NCBI RefSeq assembly: GCF_900110965.1
Contig: NZ_FOFO01000013.1
Span: forward strand, 1-64,000
Length of the DNA: 64,000 nucleotides
From: Ectothiorhodospira magna
GTDB taxonomy: Bacteria; Pseudomonadota; Gammaproteobacteria; Ectothiorhodospirales; Ectothiorhodospiraceae
Direction of reading: 5' to 3'
The notes beneath the pieces were generated by a model. The model searched no databases. It was not told the DNA's origin and was given only the letters and a program-made list of their open reading frames with translations. The translations under genes and the position numbers were made by a program. Below, piece by piece: positions 29,531-39,824 of this stretch; the stretch's first letter is position 1; the number at the start of each line of letters is the position of its first letter.

Positions 29531-30784
29531 TTACAGGATACCCCAGACTGCCACCAGTTGCTCATCGACATAAACCAGAGGCAACCGGTCACGAATCCAG
29601 GGAGGGATACCCGCTTCTTGGAACAGTTTTTTCAGTAGGCGGGTCTGGCCACGCCAGCGCATCACCTCCCCACCCTGCCGCAGACATACCCTCAACGGCG
29701 TGGTCAAGGTGGATGGATTCACCCCCCACTGAGACTGCAACAGGGCCGGATCCAGGGTGATGCCCAGTTCGGGCAACGTCAAAGGGGCGGTGGGCGTCCA
29801 TTGCCACACCCACCCCCTATCCACCGGCACCAGCGGTTCCAGAGCATAAAGATCATCCCGGTAACGCCGGACTTCGGCCCCCGCCCAGGCCACCCTGGGA
29901 GAAGCGTCAGGCCCCGCCTTGAGCACCTGTTCAATCACGCTCTCCAGCCGGACCCGCCCCGGCATGGGCAGGCCCTTGTCCTGCAACCATCCCCGCAGGG
30001 CATTGCGCAGCCGGGGACGACGCAACCGGGTCAGGCCGGCCACCGACAATGTACCCGGCACACTCCCCCGCACCAGCTCCAGGTCTTCCCTGGCCCGCTC
30101 CGCCAGTAAATCCTGGGCCTCGGCCTGCAACAGGGCCGCCCTGGACACCGTGGCATCCAGAGACGGCCAGCGTTGCCGTAGCTGAGGCATGATCACCTGC
30201 CGAAGCCCATTGCGGTCAAAGCGCAGATCGGCATTGCTGTCATCTTCTACCCATCTCAAAGCCGCCTCCTGGGCATAGGCCACCAGCCTGTCCCGATCCA
30301 GATCCAGCACAGGTCGGGCCTGCCAGCCGGGACCAAAGGGCTTGAGCCGTGGCATGGCCGCCAGGCCGGCGGGACCGGCGCCGCGCAACAGCTGTAGCAG
30401 CAGGGTCTCCGCCTGATCCCGGCGATGATGGGCAGTGAGCAGGATCTCACCAGATTGCATCACATGGGCAATGGCTCGATAACGGGCGCTTCGGGCTGCG
30501 GCCTCGGGACTTTCGCCGGTGGCCGGTCGGGCATCCACTGCCTGCACCGTCAGGGGAATGTCCAAATCGTGGCACAGGGAGATACAGTGGGCCTGCCAGT
30601 GATCGGCCTGGGGATTTAAGCCATGATGAACATGCACTGCAGCCAGGGGGGGCAAGGTACGGATTTTGGAAAGGGCATGAAGGCTGTGTAACAGGACATG
30701 AGAATCCAGGCCACCACTCAAGCCAATCAGCCAGCGGGGAGCCGGCGGCAGAGGTTCAAGAGCGGCAGCGAGGGTATCCAGCAC
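29531..30784 (-). CDS. tilS: tRNA(Ile)-lysidine synthase
   Basis: A 417-residue TilS, which converts C34 of the CAU-anticodon tRNA-Ile to lysidine. The N-terminal PP-loop ATPase motif SGGLDSHVLL (residues 25-34) is followed by AVHVHHGLNPQADHW and TAHHRRDQAETLLLQLLRG; the C-terminal substrate domain ends with PPWIRDRLPLVYVD. The GTG start at 30784 encodes MLDTLAAALEP. It is 17 nt downstream of accA. Confidence 0.93.
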   Translation of the reverse strand: MLDTLAAALEPLPPAPRWLIGLSGGLDSHVLLHSLHALSKIRTLPPLAAVHVHHGLNPQADHWQAHCISLCHDLDIPLTVQAVDARPATGESPEAAARSARYRAIAHVMQSGEILLTAHHRRDQAETLLLQLLRGAGPAGLAAMPRLKPFGPGWQARPVLDLDRDRLVAYAQEAALRWVEDDSNADLRFDRNGLRQVIMPQLRQRWPSLDATVSRAALLQAEAQDLLAERAREDLELVRGSVPGTLSVAGLTRLRRPRLRNALRGWLQDKGLPMPGRVRLESVIEQVLKAGPDASPRVAWAGAEVRRYRDDLYALEPLVPVDRGWVWQWTPTAPLTLPELGITLDPALLQSQWGVNPSTLTTPLRVCLRQGGEVMRWRGQTRLLKKLFQEAGIPPWIRDRLPLVYVDEQLVAVWGIL

Positions 30785-30801
30785 GACAGAACAACAGGGC
30801 G

Positions 30802-31758
30802 TTATTCTTTTACCTGACCATAGTGCATGATCCGCTCATAACGGCGTGCCACCAGGGTATCCATATCCATGCAGTGAAGTTCATCCAGCCCTTCCAGCAG
30901 ATTGGCACGGAAAGTATCGGCCATCGCCTGGGTATCCCGATGGGCGCCGCCCAGGGGTTCGGGCAGAATGGCGTCGATCAGGCCCAGTGCCTTGAGGCGG
31001 CTGGAGGTGATACCCATGGCCTCGGCAGCATCTGCGGCTTTTTCTGCGCTCTTCCAGAGAATAGAGGCGCAGCCTTCCGGGGAAATCACCGAATAGGTGC
31101 CGTACTGGAGCATCTGCACCTTGTCACCCACACCAATGGCCAGGGCACCCCCGGACCCCCCCTCACCAATTACCGTGCAGATGATGGGGGTCCGCAACCT
31201 GGCCATCTCCAGCAGGTTGCGGGCGATGGCCTCGCTCTGGCCCCGTTCCTCCGCGCCCACCCCTGGATAGGCGCCGGGGGTATCGATGAAGGTGAAGATG
31301 GGCAGGGAAAAGCGTTCCGCCATCTGCATCAGTCGCAGGGCCTTGCGATAACCTTCGGGCCGGGGCATGCCAAAGTTACGCTGGATCTTTTCCTTGGTAT
31401 CACGGCCCTTCTGGTGGCCAATGACCATCACTGGCCGACCCTCGAACCGGGCCACGCCACCGACGATGGCCGGATCATCGGCAAAGGCCCGGTCTCCGTG
31501 CAGTTCCTCAAAATCCGTAAACAGATGGGCCATGTAATCCAGGGTATAGGGACGCCGGGGATGGCGGGCTAACTGGGAAATCTGCCAGGGACTGAGTTTG
31601 GCGAAAATGGATTCGGTCAGACTCTTGCACTTGGATTCAAGACGGGTGATCTCGTCCTGGATGTTGACCTCGGCATCATCACTGACGTAACGAAGCTCTT
31701 CGATCTTGGCTTCCAGTTCGGCGATCGGTTGCTCAAATTCAAGAAAATCCGGATTCAT
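30802..31758 (-). CDS. accA: Acetyl-CoA carboxylase carboxyltransferase subunit alpha
   Basis: A 318-residue alpha subunit (E. coli: 319) that transfers carboxyl from carboxybiotin to acetyl-CoA to make malonyl-CoA. It starts [20 protein letters not shown] and carries [38 protein letters not shown] and [13 protein letters not shown]. It lies between dnaE and tilS in the standard gamma order dnaE-accA-tilS. The enzyme complex consumes bicarbonate, of interest because of the carbonic anhydrase gene two places downstream. Confidence 0.97.
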   Translation of the reverse strand: MNPDFLEFEQPIAELEAKIEELRYVSDDAEVNIQDEITRLESKCKSLTESIFAKLSPWQISQLARHPRRPYTLDYMAHLFTDFEELHGDRAFADDPAIVGGVARFEGRPVMVIGHQKGRDTKEKIQRNFGMPRPEGYRKALRLMQMAERFSLPIFTFIDTPGAYPGVGAEERGQSEAIARNLLEMARLRTPIICTVIGEGGSGGALAIGVGDKVQMLQYGTYSVISPEGCASILWKSAEKAADAAEAMGITSSRLKALGLIDAILPEPLGGAHRDTQAMADTFRANLLEGLDELHCMDMDTLVARRYERIMHYGQVKE

Positions 31759-31834
31759 CGGCGCTGGTCTGGGTCGGTTTTGGGAAAGGGGTCATTCTAC
31801 ACGGCCAGCGATTTGGGGACAGCCCTACCCAAGA

Positions 31835-34800
31835 CTAACGGTAGTGAATCTGTACCCCCGCTTCCCCCAACAGCCCCCGGAGCCGCTGCACCAACGCCTC
31901 GGTGGGGCGCAACCGCCAGGAGGCCCCCAGTTGGAAACGGGCGCGGGCACGGCCATTGCTGTAGTTGACAAAAACCGGACAGGATCCATCCCGAAATGGT
32001 GTCAGACTGTCTTCCAAGGCTGCCATCAGGGACAGATCGGTACCGCCGTTGAGGGTCAGGTCCACCCGCCGGGCAAACTGCTCCCGAGCCTGGTCCAGGT
32101 CCATCACCTGACGACCGCGCATGCGCACGCCGCCGCTGAATTCGTCGATGCCCACGCCGCCTTCCACCACCAGCAGGCGATCCTTCACCAGCAGACTCTG
32201 GAAACGGCGGTAATCCTCACCAAACAACCCCACTTCAATACGGCCACTGCGGTCATCCAGGGTCAAAAAAGCCATACGGCCAGACGAGGCATTACGCAGA
32301 CGAATACCCACCACCAACCCGGCAATCAGGGCATTTTGCTCCCGCTGTCGACCCCGACCCTGGGTTTCGCCGGTCCCCTGGGCCGGGGCACTGTCCGCCA
32401 GATCCAGGAGCAGATCGGCAATACGCTTGCCGGTGATGCGCCGCAGTTCTGATTCATAGCGGGTGATGGGATGGCCAGTGAGGTACAGTCCCAGGGTTTC
32501 CTTCTCCGCCAGCAAACGGATGTCCTCTTCCCATTCCGGCAATACCGGGTCCACCACCGCCACCACTTCCGGCGGGGGCGCCAGCCCAAACAGATCGCCC
32601 TGGCCCATACTTTGATCCCGGCGATACTGCTCGGCCCGGGACACGGCCTGGGGCAGGTTGTGCATCAGGGTGGCCCGATTGGGGCCAATGGAATCCAGGG
32701 CACCCGCCCGGATCAGGGCCTCCAGAGTGCGACGGTTGATCTTCTGGGAATCTGCCCGCACACATAGATCATCCAGGGAAGCAAAAGGACCATCGGCCCG
32801 GCGGCTGTCGATGAGCACCTGAATGGCTGATTCCCCCACCCCCTTGATGGCCCCCAGGCCATAGACAATGGTCTGGTCATCCCGCACCGTGAACTCGTGG
32901 CTTGAGGTGTTCACATCCGGCGGAATCACTGCCAGATCCATACAGCGACATTCCTCGATCAGGTTCACCACCTTATCGGTGTGATCCATATCAGCGGAGA
33001 GCACCGCCGCCATGAAGGCGGCCGGGTAATGGCATTTGAGCCAGGCGGTCTGATAAGACAGCAGGGCATAGGCAGCGGAGTGGGACTTGTTGAAGCCGTA
33101 ACCTGCGAATTTTTCCATCAGGTCGAAGATGTAACTGGCGGTGGCCTCCTCCACCCCCTGCGCCACGGCACCGGTCAGGAAAATCTCCCGCTGCTTGGCC
33201 ATCTCCTCGGGCTTTTTCTTGCCCATGGCACGGCGGAGCAGGTCGGCCCCCCCCAGACTGTAGCCGGCCAGCACCTGGGCAATCTGCATCACCTGTTCCT
33301 GATAGAGAATGACCCCGTAGGTGGGGCGCAGGATAGGTTCCAGGGCCGGGTGAGGGTATTCCACCCTGGCGCGGCCATGCTTGCGGTTGATGAAGTCGTC
33401 CACCATCCCCGACTGCAGGGGGCCGGGTCGGTAGAGGGCCACAAGGGCGACGATGTCCTCAAAGTTGTCCGGCTGCAGACGCTTGATCAGATCCTTCATG
33501 CCCCGGGATTCCAACTGGAAGACCGCCGTGGTTTCCTGGCGCTTGAGCAGGGCAAAGGTGCTGTCCTCGTCCAGGGGCACATCGTTGATGTCCAGGGGTG
33601 GCTGACCGGCATGAGAACGGCCAGCATTGATGGTCTGCACGGCCCAGTCGATGATGGTGAGGGTGCGCAGACCCAGAAAGTCAAACTTCACCAGGCCGAT
33701 GGCCTCCACGTCATCCTTGTCGAAATGGGTCACCACCCCCTGCCCGCCCGGTTCACAGAACAGGGGAGAAAAATCCGTCAGGGTGGTGGGGGCGATGACC
33801 ACGCCCCCGGCATGCTTACCCGCGTTTCTGGCCACCCCTTCCAACTTGCGGGCCAGGTCGATGAGGCCGCGGACCTCTTCATCCTCCTCATAACTGCGGC
33901 GCAGGTCTTCTTCCTGCTCCAGGGCCTTGTCCAGCGTCATGCCAATTTCGAACGGAATCTGCTTGGCAATGCGATCAACAAAGCCATAGGCATGGCCCAG
34001 CACACGACCGGCGTCACGCACCACCGCCTTGGCGGCCATGGTGCCGTGGGTGATGATCTGGGATACCTTGTCCCGCCCATAGCGCCGGGCCACATAATCA
34101 ATCACGCTATCCCGCTTCTCCATGCAAAAATCAATATCGAAGTCGGGCATGGACACCCGTTCCGGGTTGAGGAAGCGTTCAAACAGCAGTTCGTAACGGA
34201 TCGGGTCCAAATCGGTGATTTTAAGCGCATAAGCCACCAAAGAGCCGGCCCCGGAACCTCGCCCTGGTCCCACCGGCACGGCGTTGTCCTTGGCCCACTG
34301 GATGAAGTCTGCCACGATCAAAAAGTAGCCGGGGAATCCCATCTGGCAGATCACGTCCAGTTCCACATCCAGACGATTCCGATAGGTTTGCGCCTTTTCT
34401 TCCCGATCCGGGGTCTCTGCTGGAAACAGGCGCGCCAGACGCTCATCCAGCCCCCGATGGGAGAGTTGGCGGAAATAGGTATCCGTGGTCATCCCCTCAG
34501 GAATCGGGTATTCCGGTAGATGGTTCTCCCCCAGAGTCAGGATGAGATTGCACCGGCGGGCGATTTCCACAGTATTGGCCAGGGCTTCGGGGATGTCGGC
34601 AAAGCACTCCGCCATTTCCTCCGGGGTCTTGAGATACTGCTGGGGGCTGTAGATCCGGGGTCGCCGGGGATCATCCAGCACCCGGCCTTCGTGGATACAG
34701 ACCCGGGCTTCATGGGCATCGTAATCATCGGGACTGATGAATCGCACATCATTGGTGGCCACCACGGGCAGGTTCCGTTGGGCTGCCAGGGCCACGGCGG

Positions 34801-35350
34801 CATGCAGGTAATCTTCTTCTCCTTCCCGACCCGTGCGAATCAGTTCCAGATAGAAGCGATCCGGGAAAACATCGCACCAAAAATCACAGGCCTGCCCGGC
34901 ACTGTGGGGCTGGCGGGACAACAGGGCCCGACCCACCTCCCCTTCCCGACCACCGGACAGGGCAATCAACCCCTGGCAAGTGTCGCGGGTGAACCATTCA
35001 CGGGCCAGGATCGGAGTACCGTCCTGCTGGCCTTCCTGATAGCCCCGACTGATGAGGCGGGTCAGACACCGATAACCAGGATCGTTCTGACACAGCAGCA
35101 CCAGCCGGGTGGGTGGTTCGCCGGGGTCGGTGGCGGTCACCCACAGATCGGCGCCGATAATGGGTTTGATCCCGGATTTAAGGGCCGCTTTGTAGAACTT
35201 GACCATAGCAAACAGATTGCTTTGGTCGGTCACCGCACAGGCAGGCATCCCGGCGTTTTTGGCGGCAGCAACCAGTGGTCCCACCCGGACCAGGCCATCC
35301 ACGAGGGAAAATTCGGAATGCAGGTGAAGATGAACGAAAGGCTGGGTCAT
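31835..35350 (-). CDS. dnaE: DNA polymerase III subunit alpha
   Basis: The 1171-residue replicative polymerase. The N-terminal PHP domain starts [15 protein letters not shown]; the polymerase active-site Asp residues lie in [13 protein letters not shown], with [14 protein letters not shown] and [20 protein letters not shown] around it. Helix-hairpin-helix, beta-clamp-binding and OB-fold parts follow, ending near [12 protein letters not shown]. The start at 35350 ([12 protein letters not shown]) is preferred to the ATG at 35371. It is followed by accA and preceded by rnhB. Confidence 0.97.
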   Translation of the reverse strand: MTQPFVHLHLHSEFSLVDGLVRVGPLVAAAKNAGMPACAVTDQSNLFAMVKFYKAALKSGIKPIIGADLWVTATDPGEPPTRLVLLCQNDPGYRCLTRLISRGYQEGQQDGTPILAREWFTRDTCQGLIALSGGREGEVGRALLSRQPHSAGQACDFWCDVFPDRFYLELIRTGREGEEDYLHAAVALAAQRNLPVVATNDVRFISPDDYDAHEARVCIHEGRVLDDPRRPRIYSPQQYLKTPEEMAECFADIPEALANTVEIARRCNLILTLGENHLPEYPIPEGMTTDTYFRQLSHRGLDERLARLFPAETPDREEKAQTYRNRLDVELDVICQMGFPGYFLIVADFIQWAKDNAVPVGPGRGSGAGSLVAYALKITDLDPIRYELLFERFLNPERVSMPDFDIDFCMEKRDSVIDYVARRYGRDKVSQIITHGTMAAKAVVRDAGRVLGHAYGFVDRIAKQIPFEIGMTLDKALEQEEDLRRSYEEDEEVRGLIDLARKLEGVARNAGKHAGGVVIAPTTLTDFSPLFCEPGGQGVVTHFDKDDVEAIGLVKFDFLGLRTLTIIDWAVQTINAGRSHAGQPPLDINDVPLDEDSTFALLKRQETTAVFQLESRGMKDLIKRLQPDNFEDIVALVALYRPGPLQSGMVDDFINRKHGRARVEYPHPALEPILRPTYGVILYQEQVMQIAQVLAGYSLGGADLLRRAMGKKKPEEMAKQREIFLTGAVAQGVEEATASYIFDLMEKFAGYGFNKSHSAAYALLSYQTAWLKCHYPAAFMAAVLSADMDHTDKVVNLIEECRCMDLAVIPPDVNTSSHEFTVRDDQTIVYGLGAIKGVGESAIQVLIDSRRADGPFASLDDLCVRADSQKINRRTLEALIRAGALDSIGPNRATLMHNLPQAVSRAEQYRRDQSMGQGDLFGLAPPPEVVAVVDPVLPEWEEDIRLLAEKETLGLYLTGHPITRYESELRRITGKRIADLLLDLADSAPAQGTGETQGRGRQREQNALIAGLVVGIRLRNASSGRMAFLTLDDRSGRIEVGLFGEDYRRFQSLLVKDRLLVVEGGVGIDEFSGGVRMRGRQVMDLDQAREQFARRVDLTLNGGTDLSLMAALEDSLTPFRDGSCPVFVNYSNGRARARFQLGASWRLRPTEALVQRLRGLLGEAGVQIHYR

Positions 35351-35406
35351 CGCTGTGATATCTGAAGGCACGAAGCAGGCACGGGGGGGACAAGATAGCA
35401 GATGCT

Positions 35407-36012
35407 TCAGGAGGCCTGGCAGGCCACCCGCCGTACCGGAGCAAAACTCATCCGATGACAGGGGCTCGGCCCCAGGCGAGCCAGGGCTTCCAGATGGGCC
35501 GGCGTGGGATAACCCTTGTGGCCGGCCAGCCCATAACCGGGATACTCAGCGTCCAGGGCCACCATCAGGGCATCCCGATGGACCTTGGCGATGATGGACG
35601 CCGCGCTGATGGCCGCCACCGTCTTGTCCCCTCCCACCACCGCCCGGGCCGGACAGGGCATCGCTTCGGGACAGCGATTGCCGTCCACCAAAGCCAGGGC
35701 CGGCACGACGGCAAGGGTCTCCACCGCCCGGCCCATGGCCAGCAGGCTGGCCTGGAGGATGTTCAGCGCATCAATCTCCGCCGGGCCGCAGACCGCGATG
35801 GACCAGGCCAAGGCCCGTTCCCGGATCAGTGCGTCCAGGGCCTGGCGCCGGGCCGGACTCAGGGCCTTGGAGTCCTTTAACCCTTCGATAGGGCGCTCCG
35901 GGTCCAGGATCACCGCCGCCGCTACCACTGGACCCGCCAGCGGACCACGACCCACTTCGTCCACACCCGCCACGTCAGGCCCCTGGGCCAGGTTCACCGG
36001 ATCAAGCGCCAT
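35407..36012 (-). CDS. rnhB: Ribonuclease HII
   Basis: A 201-residue RNase HII that removes ribonucleotides misincorporated in DNA. The signature [19 protein letters not shown] holds the catalytic Asp and Glu; the downstream Asp is in [10 protein letters not shown], and [14 protein letters not shown] is also present. The start at 36012 ([10 protein letters not shown]) is chosen. Upstream on this strand is the 520-base IS-derived gap rather than the usual lpxB. Confidence 0.95.
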   Translation of the reverse strand: MALDPVNLAQGPDVAGVDEVGRGPLAGPVVAAAVILDPERPIEGLKDSKALSPARRQALDALIRERALAWSIAVCGPAEIDALNILQASLLAMGRAVETLAVVPALALVDGNRCPEAMPCPARAVVGGDKTVAAISAASIIAKVHRDALMVALDAEYPGYGLAGHKGYPTPAHLEALARLGPSPCHRMSFAPVRRVACQAS

Positions 36013-36127
36013 TGATGTCGTTCCCACCATGCATGGAGTAGAATGAAGGCCGACATGCTATCAAGGCGCCCCCATCAGGGCCACCGGCCCGTGCCGCGCC
36101 GCTCATCAAGCCCCGGGACCGCCCGTC

Positions 36128-36530
36128 AACTACCCCCGACTGAAGTCGGGGGCTTGTGAAAGCAAGCCGGGTTGACCAGCCTGAGCCCGCCTGAGCAGGA
36201 CGCTCGAAAAGGGCTACGTTTGCAACAGGTCGTCAAGACCCACCGGCGGATGCTTCCTCAGTCCGCCGCTCTGGAAGGTTGGGATCATGCTGGCGAAAGG
36301 TAAAGCGCCGAAGGTTCCAGTCGCCGCCGCAAGGCGGGAGCCGGTTGCAGACATTGGCGAGGGGAGACAGGGCAAAAGCCCTGCGTCACTGGTGCCCTTT
36401 ACGGGGCAGCCCTTTACAGGGCAGAGCCTTGCGGCCCTGTGGGTGGAAGGCCCACACCTTTTCCTGTGGCCGCAAGACCGCAGCCGCCATTCCTCCCGCG
36501 ATTGAAATCGCGGGTTTCCTTGCGGAGAGA
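36128..36530. mobile_element. Non-autonomous IS200/IS605- or ISC-derived element between rnhB and gnnA
   Basis: The only gene-free stretch over 300 bases (36013-36532). It is bounded by two perfect 9-bp hairpins of the same design, with a central TGAA: 36133-36152 and 36495-36514. It contains further stems: 36151-36156 with 36163-36168, 36244-36250 with 36262-36268, and 36428-36436 with 36468-36476, plus a doubled CCCTTTA-N-GGGCA unit. Terminal hairpins of this kind are the ends recognised by TnpA of IS200/IS605 elements. No transposase, TnpB or IscB is encoded. The sequence to the left (36013-36127) shows nothing recognisable. Confidence 0.6.
36131..36290 (+). ncRNA. Candidate omega-RNA/HEARO-like structured RNA
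   Basis: From the left hairpin (36133) the sequence continues as a dense run of short stems (GGCTTG/CAAGCC, a 7-bp CGGCGGA/TCCGCCG) and unpaired conserved-looking segments such as GGGCTACGTTTGCAACAGG, ending near an ATG at 36287 that opens only a 72-codon frame without similarity I recognise. This layout recalls the HEARO/omega RNAs encoded by ISC and IS605 elements just before IscB. The class assignment is from memory and is uncertain; strand is inferred from the hairpin order. Confidence 0.4.
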
Positions 36531-36532
36531 TT

Positions 36533-37495
36533 ATGACCTCCACACGATGCGCCGTGATCGGCGTCGGCTATCTTGGCAAGTTCCACGCCCAGAAATACGC
36601 CGCCCTTCCCAATGCTGAGCTGGTGGCGGTGGCCGACGCCAGCGCGGAAACCGCCGCCGCCGTGGCTGAACAATGGGGATGTCGCGCCGTCACCGATTAC
36701 CGTGAACTGCTCGGCCAGGTGGATGCGGTCAGCATTGCCGTGCCCACCACCCTGCATTTTCCCGTGGCCCGGGATTTCCTGGAACACGGCGCCCACGTGC
36801 TGGTGGAAAAGCCCATCACCTCCACTGTGGAGGAAGCCGCCGCCCTCAACCGGCTGGCCCGGGAACGGGGTGTGATCCTGCAGGTGGGACATCTGGAGCG
36901 CTTCAACGCCGCCCTGATGGATCTGGCGGACCGGCGGGGCGAACCCCTGTTCATCGAATCCCACCGCCTGGCCCCCTTCAAGCCCCGGGCCACGGATGTG
37001 AACGTGGTGCTGGACCTGATGATCCATGACATCGACATCATCCTGGACATGGTGCGCTCGCCGGTGAAATCCCTCGCCGCCAGCGGCGCCCGGGTCCTGT
37101 CCGACGCCATCGACATCGCCAACGCCCGCATCGAGTTCGACAGCGGCTGCGTGGCCAATGTCACCTCCAGCCGGGTCAGCCTCAAGACCGAGCGCAAGAT
37201 GCGCATCTTCCAGAAGAATGCCTATGTCTCGGTGGATTTCCAGAACCGGGGGTTGTCGGTGCATCGACTGGGAGACAAGGAGATGTTTCCCGGTATTCCC
37301 GAAGTGGTCAGCGAGGAAAGCTTCTTTGAGGAAGGCGATGCCCTCAAGGCGGAAATCATCGCCTTTCTGGGCGCAATCCAACAAGGCACCCCGGTGGTGG
37401 TCTCTGGCGAGGACGGCCAGCGGGCTCTGGAAACGGCCATTCGCATCAGCGAACTGGTCCGGCAGGGCGCCCCCATGCGCGACCGGCCCGATTGA
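36533..37495 (+). CDS. gnnA: UDP-GlcNAc 3-dehydrogenase, Gfo/Idh/MocA family (GnnA-like)
   Basis: A 320-residue NAD(P)-dependent oxidoreductase. The Rossmann fold begins CAVIGVGYLGKFHAQKYA; the family motif is VLVEKPIT, followed by LQVGHLERFNAA and LMIHDIDIILDMV. With the adjacent aminotransferase and lpxB it matches the gnnA-gnnB pair described from Acidithiobacillus ferrooxidans, which oxidises then transaminates the 3-position of UDP-GlcNAc. The resulting UDP-GlcNAc3N gives amide-linked acyl chains on lipid A. The ribosome-binding GGAG (36524-36527) lies in the end sequence of the IS-derived element. gnnB follows after 54 nt. Confidence 0.82.
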   Translation: MTSTRCAVIGVGYLGKFHAQKYAALPNAELVAVADASAETAAAVAEQWGCRAVTDYRELLGQVDAVSIAVPTTLHFPVARDFLEHGAHVLVEKPITSTVEEAAALNRLARERGVILQVGHLERFNAALMDLADRRGEPLFIESHRLAPFKPRATDVNVVLDLMIHDIDIILDMVRSPVKSLAASGARVLSDAIDIANARIEFDSGCVANVTSSRVSLKTERKMRIFQKNAYVSVDFQNRGLSVHRLGDKEMFPGIPEVVSEESFFEEGDALKAEIIAFLGAIQQGTPVVVSGEDGQRALETAIRISELVRQGAPMRDRPD

Positions 37496-37549
37496 CGCCC
37501 CCCCCTTCCCGCACAGACCGTATTCACTCAAGCAAGGAAAAATCACACC

Positions 37550-38644
37550 ATGATTCCAATGGTCGACCTGAAGACCCAGTACCACCAGTTGAAGGACGAG
37601 ATCGACGCGGGAATCGCCCAGGTCCTGGAAAACACCCAGTTCATCCTGGGCCCCAACGTGCAGAGCCTGGAGCAGGCACTGGCCGACTACCTGGGCACGC
37701 CCCATGCCATCACCTGCGCCTCCGGCACCGACGCCCTGCATCTGGCCCTAGCCGCCGCCGGTATCGGCGAGGGGGACGAGGTCATCACCACCGCCTTCAC
37801 CTTCATCGCCACCGCCGAGGCCATCCGCTATGTGGGGGCCGTACCGGTATTCGTGGACATCGACCCGCGCACCTTCAATATCGACGTGGCCCAGGTGGAG
37901 GCGGCCATCAACGAACGCACCCGGGCCATCATGCCGGTCCACCTGTTCGGACAGCCAGCGGACCTGCCCCGGCTCCAGGCCCTGTGCAAGGCCCATGACC
38001 TGATCTTGGTGGAGGACTGCGCCCAGTCCTTTGGCGCCACCGTGAACGGCGCCCAGACCGGCACCACCGGCGCTTTTGGCTGTTTCAGTTTCTTCCCCAG
38101 CAAGAATCTGGGTTGCTACGGTGACGGCGGCCTGATCACCACCGGTTCCGATGCCCACGCCGACCAGTTGCGGACCCTGAGAAACCATGGCAGCCGGGTG
38201 CGCTATCACCATGACATCATCGGCTACAACAGTCGCCTGGACGAGATCCAGGCCGCCATCCTGCGGGTCAAGCTCAAGCACATCGACCGCTTCAACCAGG
38301 CACGGCGCCGGGCCGCCCACCGCTATAACGCCCTGCTGGCCGATACACCGGTGACCACGCCCTTCGAGGACGGCCTGGGCATGCACGTGTTTCATCAATA
38401 CACCCTGCTGACGGACCGCCGGGACGCCGTCATGCAGGCCCTGCAGCAGGCCGGGATCGCCTGTGCCGTGTACTACCCCATCCCCCTGCATCGGCAAAAA
38501 GCCTTCGGCGATGGCTGCGCCCATGTTCACCTGCCGGTGACCGAATCCGTCACCGAACGCTGCCTGTCCCTGCCCATCTATCCCGAGATCCGTGACGAGG
38601 ATCTGGTGCGGATCACCGCTATCATCCGGGGGGCCCTTGACTGA
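37550..38644 (+). CDS. gnnB: UDP-sugar 3-aminotransferase, DegT/DnrJ/EryC1 family (GnnB-like)
   Basis: A 364-residue PLP-dependent sugar aminotransferase. It starts MIPMVDLKTQYHQLKDEID and has ASGTDALHLALAAAGIGEGD, VEDCAQSFGA with the cofactor Asp, and the PLP lysine in SFFPSKNLGCYGDGG. It would transaminate the 3-keto product of GnnA using glutamate to UDP-GlcNAc3N. Its last codons overlap the TTG start of lpxB, consistent with translational coupling in a lipid A operon. Assignment of the 3-position rests on the pairing with gnnA and lpxB; other nucleotide sugars cannot be excluded from sequence alone. Confidence 0.8.
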   Translation: MIPMVDLKTQYHQLKDEIDAGIAQVLENTQFILGPNVQSLEQALADYLGTPHAITCASGTDALHLALAAAGIGEGDEVITTAFTFIATAEAIRYVGAVPVFVDIDPRTFNIDVAQVEAAINERTRAIMPVHLFGQPADLPRLQALCKAHDLILVEDCAQSFGATVNGAQTGTTGAFGCFSFFPSKNLGCYGDGGLITTGSDAHADQLRTLRNHGSRVRYHHDIIGYNSRLDEIQAAILRVKLKHIDRFNQARRRAAHRYNALLADTPVTTPFEDGLGMHVFHQYTLLTDRRDAVMQALQQAGIACAVYYPIPLHRQKAFGDGCAHVHLPVTESVTERCLSLPIYPEIRDEDLVRITAIIRGALD

Positions 38645-39824
38645 TTCGAACACACCGCTGCATGTGATGATTGTCGCCGGCGAAGTCTCCGGCGACCTGC
38701 ATGCCGCCAACATGGTCCGGGCCATGGAGACCCTGCGCCCCGGCAACCGCTATACCGGCATGGGCTGCGGCGCCATGGGCGAGGCCGGGGTGGAACTGAT
38801 CGTGGATGCGGGGCGCCTGGCGGTGGTGGGCCTGTGGGAGGTGATCGCCCAGTACCGGGATATCCGCCGGGCCCTGGAAACCCTCAAGCAACATCTGCGG
38901 TCGGACCCGCCGGACCTGCTGGTGCTGGTGGACTATGTGGAATTCAATCTGCGCCTGGCCAAGGTGGCCAAGGCCTTGGGCATCCGGGTGCTGTTCTACA
39001 TCAGCCCCCAGATCTGGGCCTGGCGACCCCATCGGGTGAAACGCATTGGCCGGGTAATCGATGCCATGGCGGTGCTGTTTCCCTTCGAAGTGGACGTCTA
39101 TCGGCGTTACGGCATCCCGGTGCGCTATGTGGGCAATCCCCTGGTGGACGTGGTTCAGCCCTCTGCCACCCCGGACAGAATCCTGGCGGACCTGGGTCTG
39201 GACCATCCCCCGGTGGCGTTATTGCCCGGCAGCCGGGGCGGTGAGCTACGACGCCACCTGCCCATCATGATGGAAACCTGCCGGTGGCTGCGCCGACGAC
39301 ATCCCGATATCCCCTTCGTGATGCCCCTGGCCCCCGGCGTGGACGTGGCCGGCGATGTGACGCCCCATCTGGACCCGTCCCTGGACATCCGGCTGGTGAG
39401 CGGGCAAACCTATGATGTCATGGCGGTCAGTCGCGCCCTCGTCATCGCCTCCGGCACGGCCACCCTGGAGGCGGCCCTGCTCAGGACCCCCATGGCCATC
39501 ATCTACCGGGTCTCTCCCATCACCCACGCCATCCTGAGCCGTCTGATCCTGATTCCCCATATCGGCCTGGCCAATATCGTCGCCGGCCGGGAAGTGGTAC
39601 GGGAGTTCGTGCAGGATGCGGCCACGGCGGAGAACATCGGCGCGGAAGTGGAACGATTGCTGGCGGATGAGGATTATCACCGCTCGGTGGTGGAGGCCCT
39701 GGGCGAAGTACGGCAACGCCTGGGAGACGGGGGCGGCTCCGAAAAGGTGGCACGGATGGCCCTGGAACTGATTGATCATGGTGGTCTGCGGGATGCCAGC
39801 GATGGGGAGGCAAAACACCTTTGA
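38637..39824 (+). CDS. lpxB: Lipid-A-disaccharide synthase
   Basis: A 395-residue GT-B glycosyltransferase that condenses UDP-diacyl-GlcN(3N) with lipid X to give the lipid A disaccharide. Family blocks are MIVAGEVSGDLHAANM, LFYISPQIWAWRPHRVKRI and LLPGSRGGELRRHLPI, then VIASGTATLEAALL. A TTG at 38637, with GGGGGG upstream, gives the right N terminus (LTDSNTPLHVMIVAGE); the longer frame from 38592 is inside gnnB. The stop overlaps the TTG start of the next gene. Confidence 0.93.
   Translation: MTDSNTPLHVMIVAGEVSGDLHAANMVRAMETLRPGNRYTGMGCGAMGEAGVELIVDAGRLAVVGLWEVIAQYRDIRRALETLKQHLRSDPPDLLVLVDYVEFNLRLAKVAKALGIRVLFYISPQIWAWRPHRVKRIGRVIDAMAVLFPFEVDVYRRYGIPVRYVGNPLVDVVQPSATPDRILADLGLDHPPVALLPGSRGGELRRHLPIMMETCRWLRRRHPDIPFVMPLAPGVDVAGDVTPHLDPSLDIRLVSGQTYDVMAVSRALVIASGTATLEAALLRTPMAIIYRVSPITHAILSRLILIPHIGLANIVAGREVVREFVQDAATAENIGAEVERLLADEDYHRSVVEALGEVRQRLGDGGGSEKVARMALELIDHGGLRDASDGEAKHL

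Noticed and set aside
36390-36425. Tandem CCCTTTA-N-GGGCA units as a possible CRISPR or satellite repeat
   Set aside because: Only two adjacent units of about 15 bases with no spacers; no CRISPR array or cas gene anywhere in the window.
36214-36543. Several 70-110-codon frames within the IS-derived element
   Set aside because: All overlap the hairpin-rich sequence on both strands, lack credible starts and domains; a structured RNA or non-coding element explains the sequence better.
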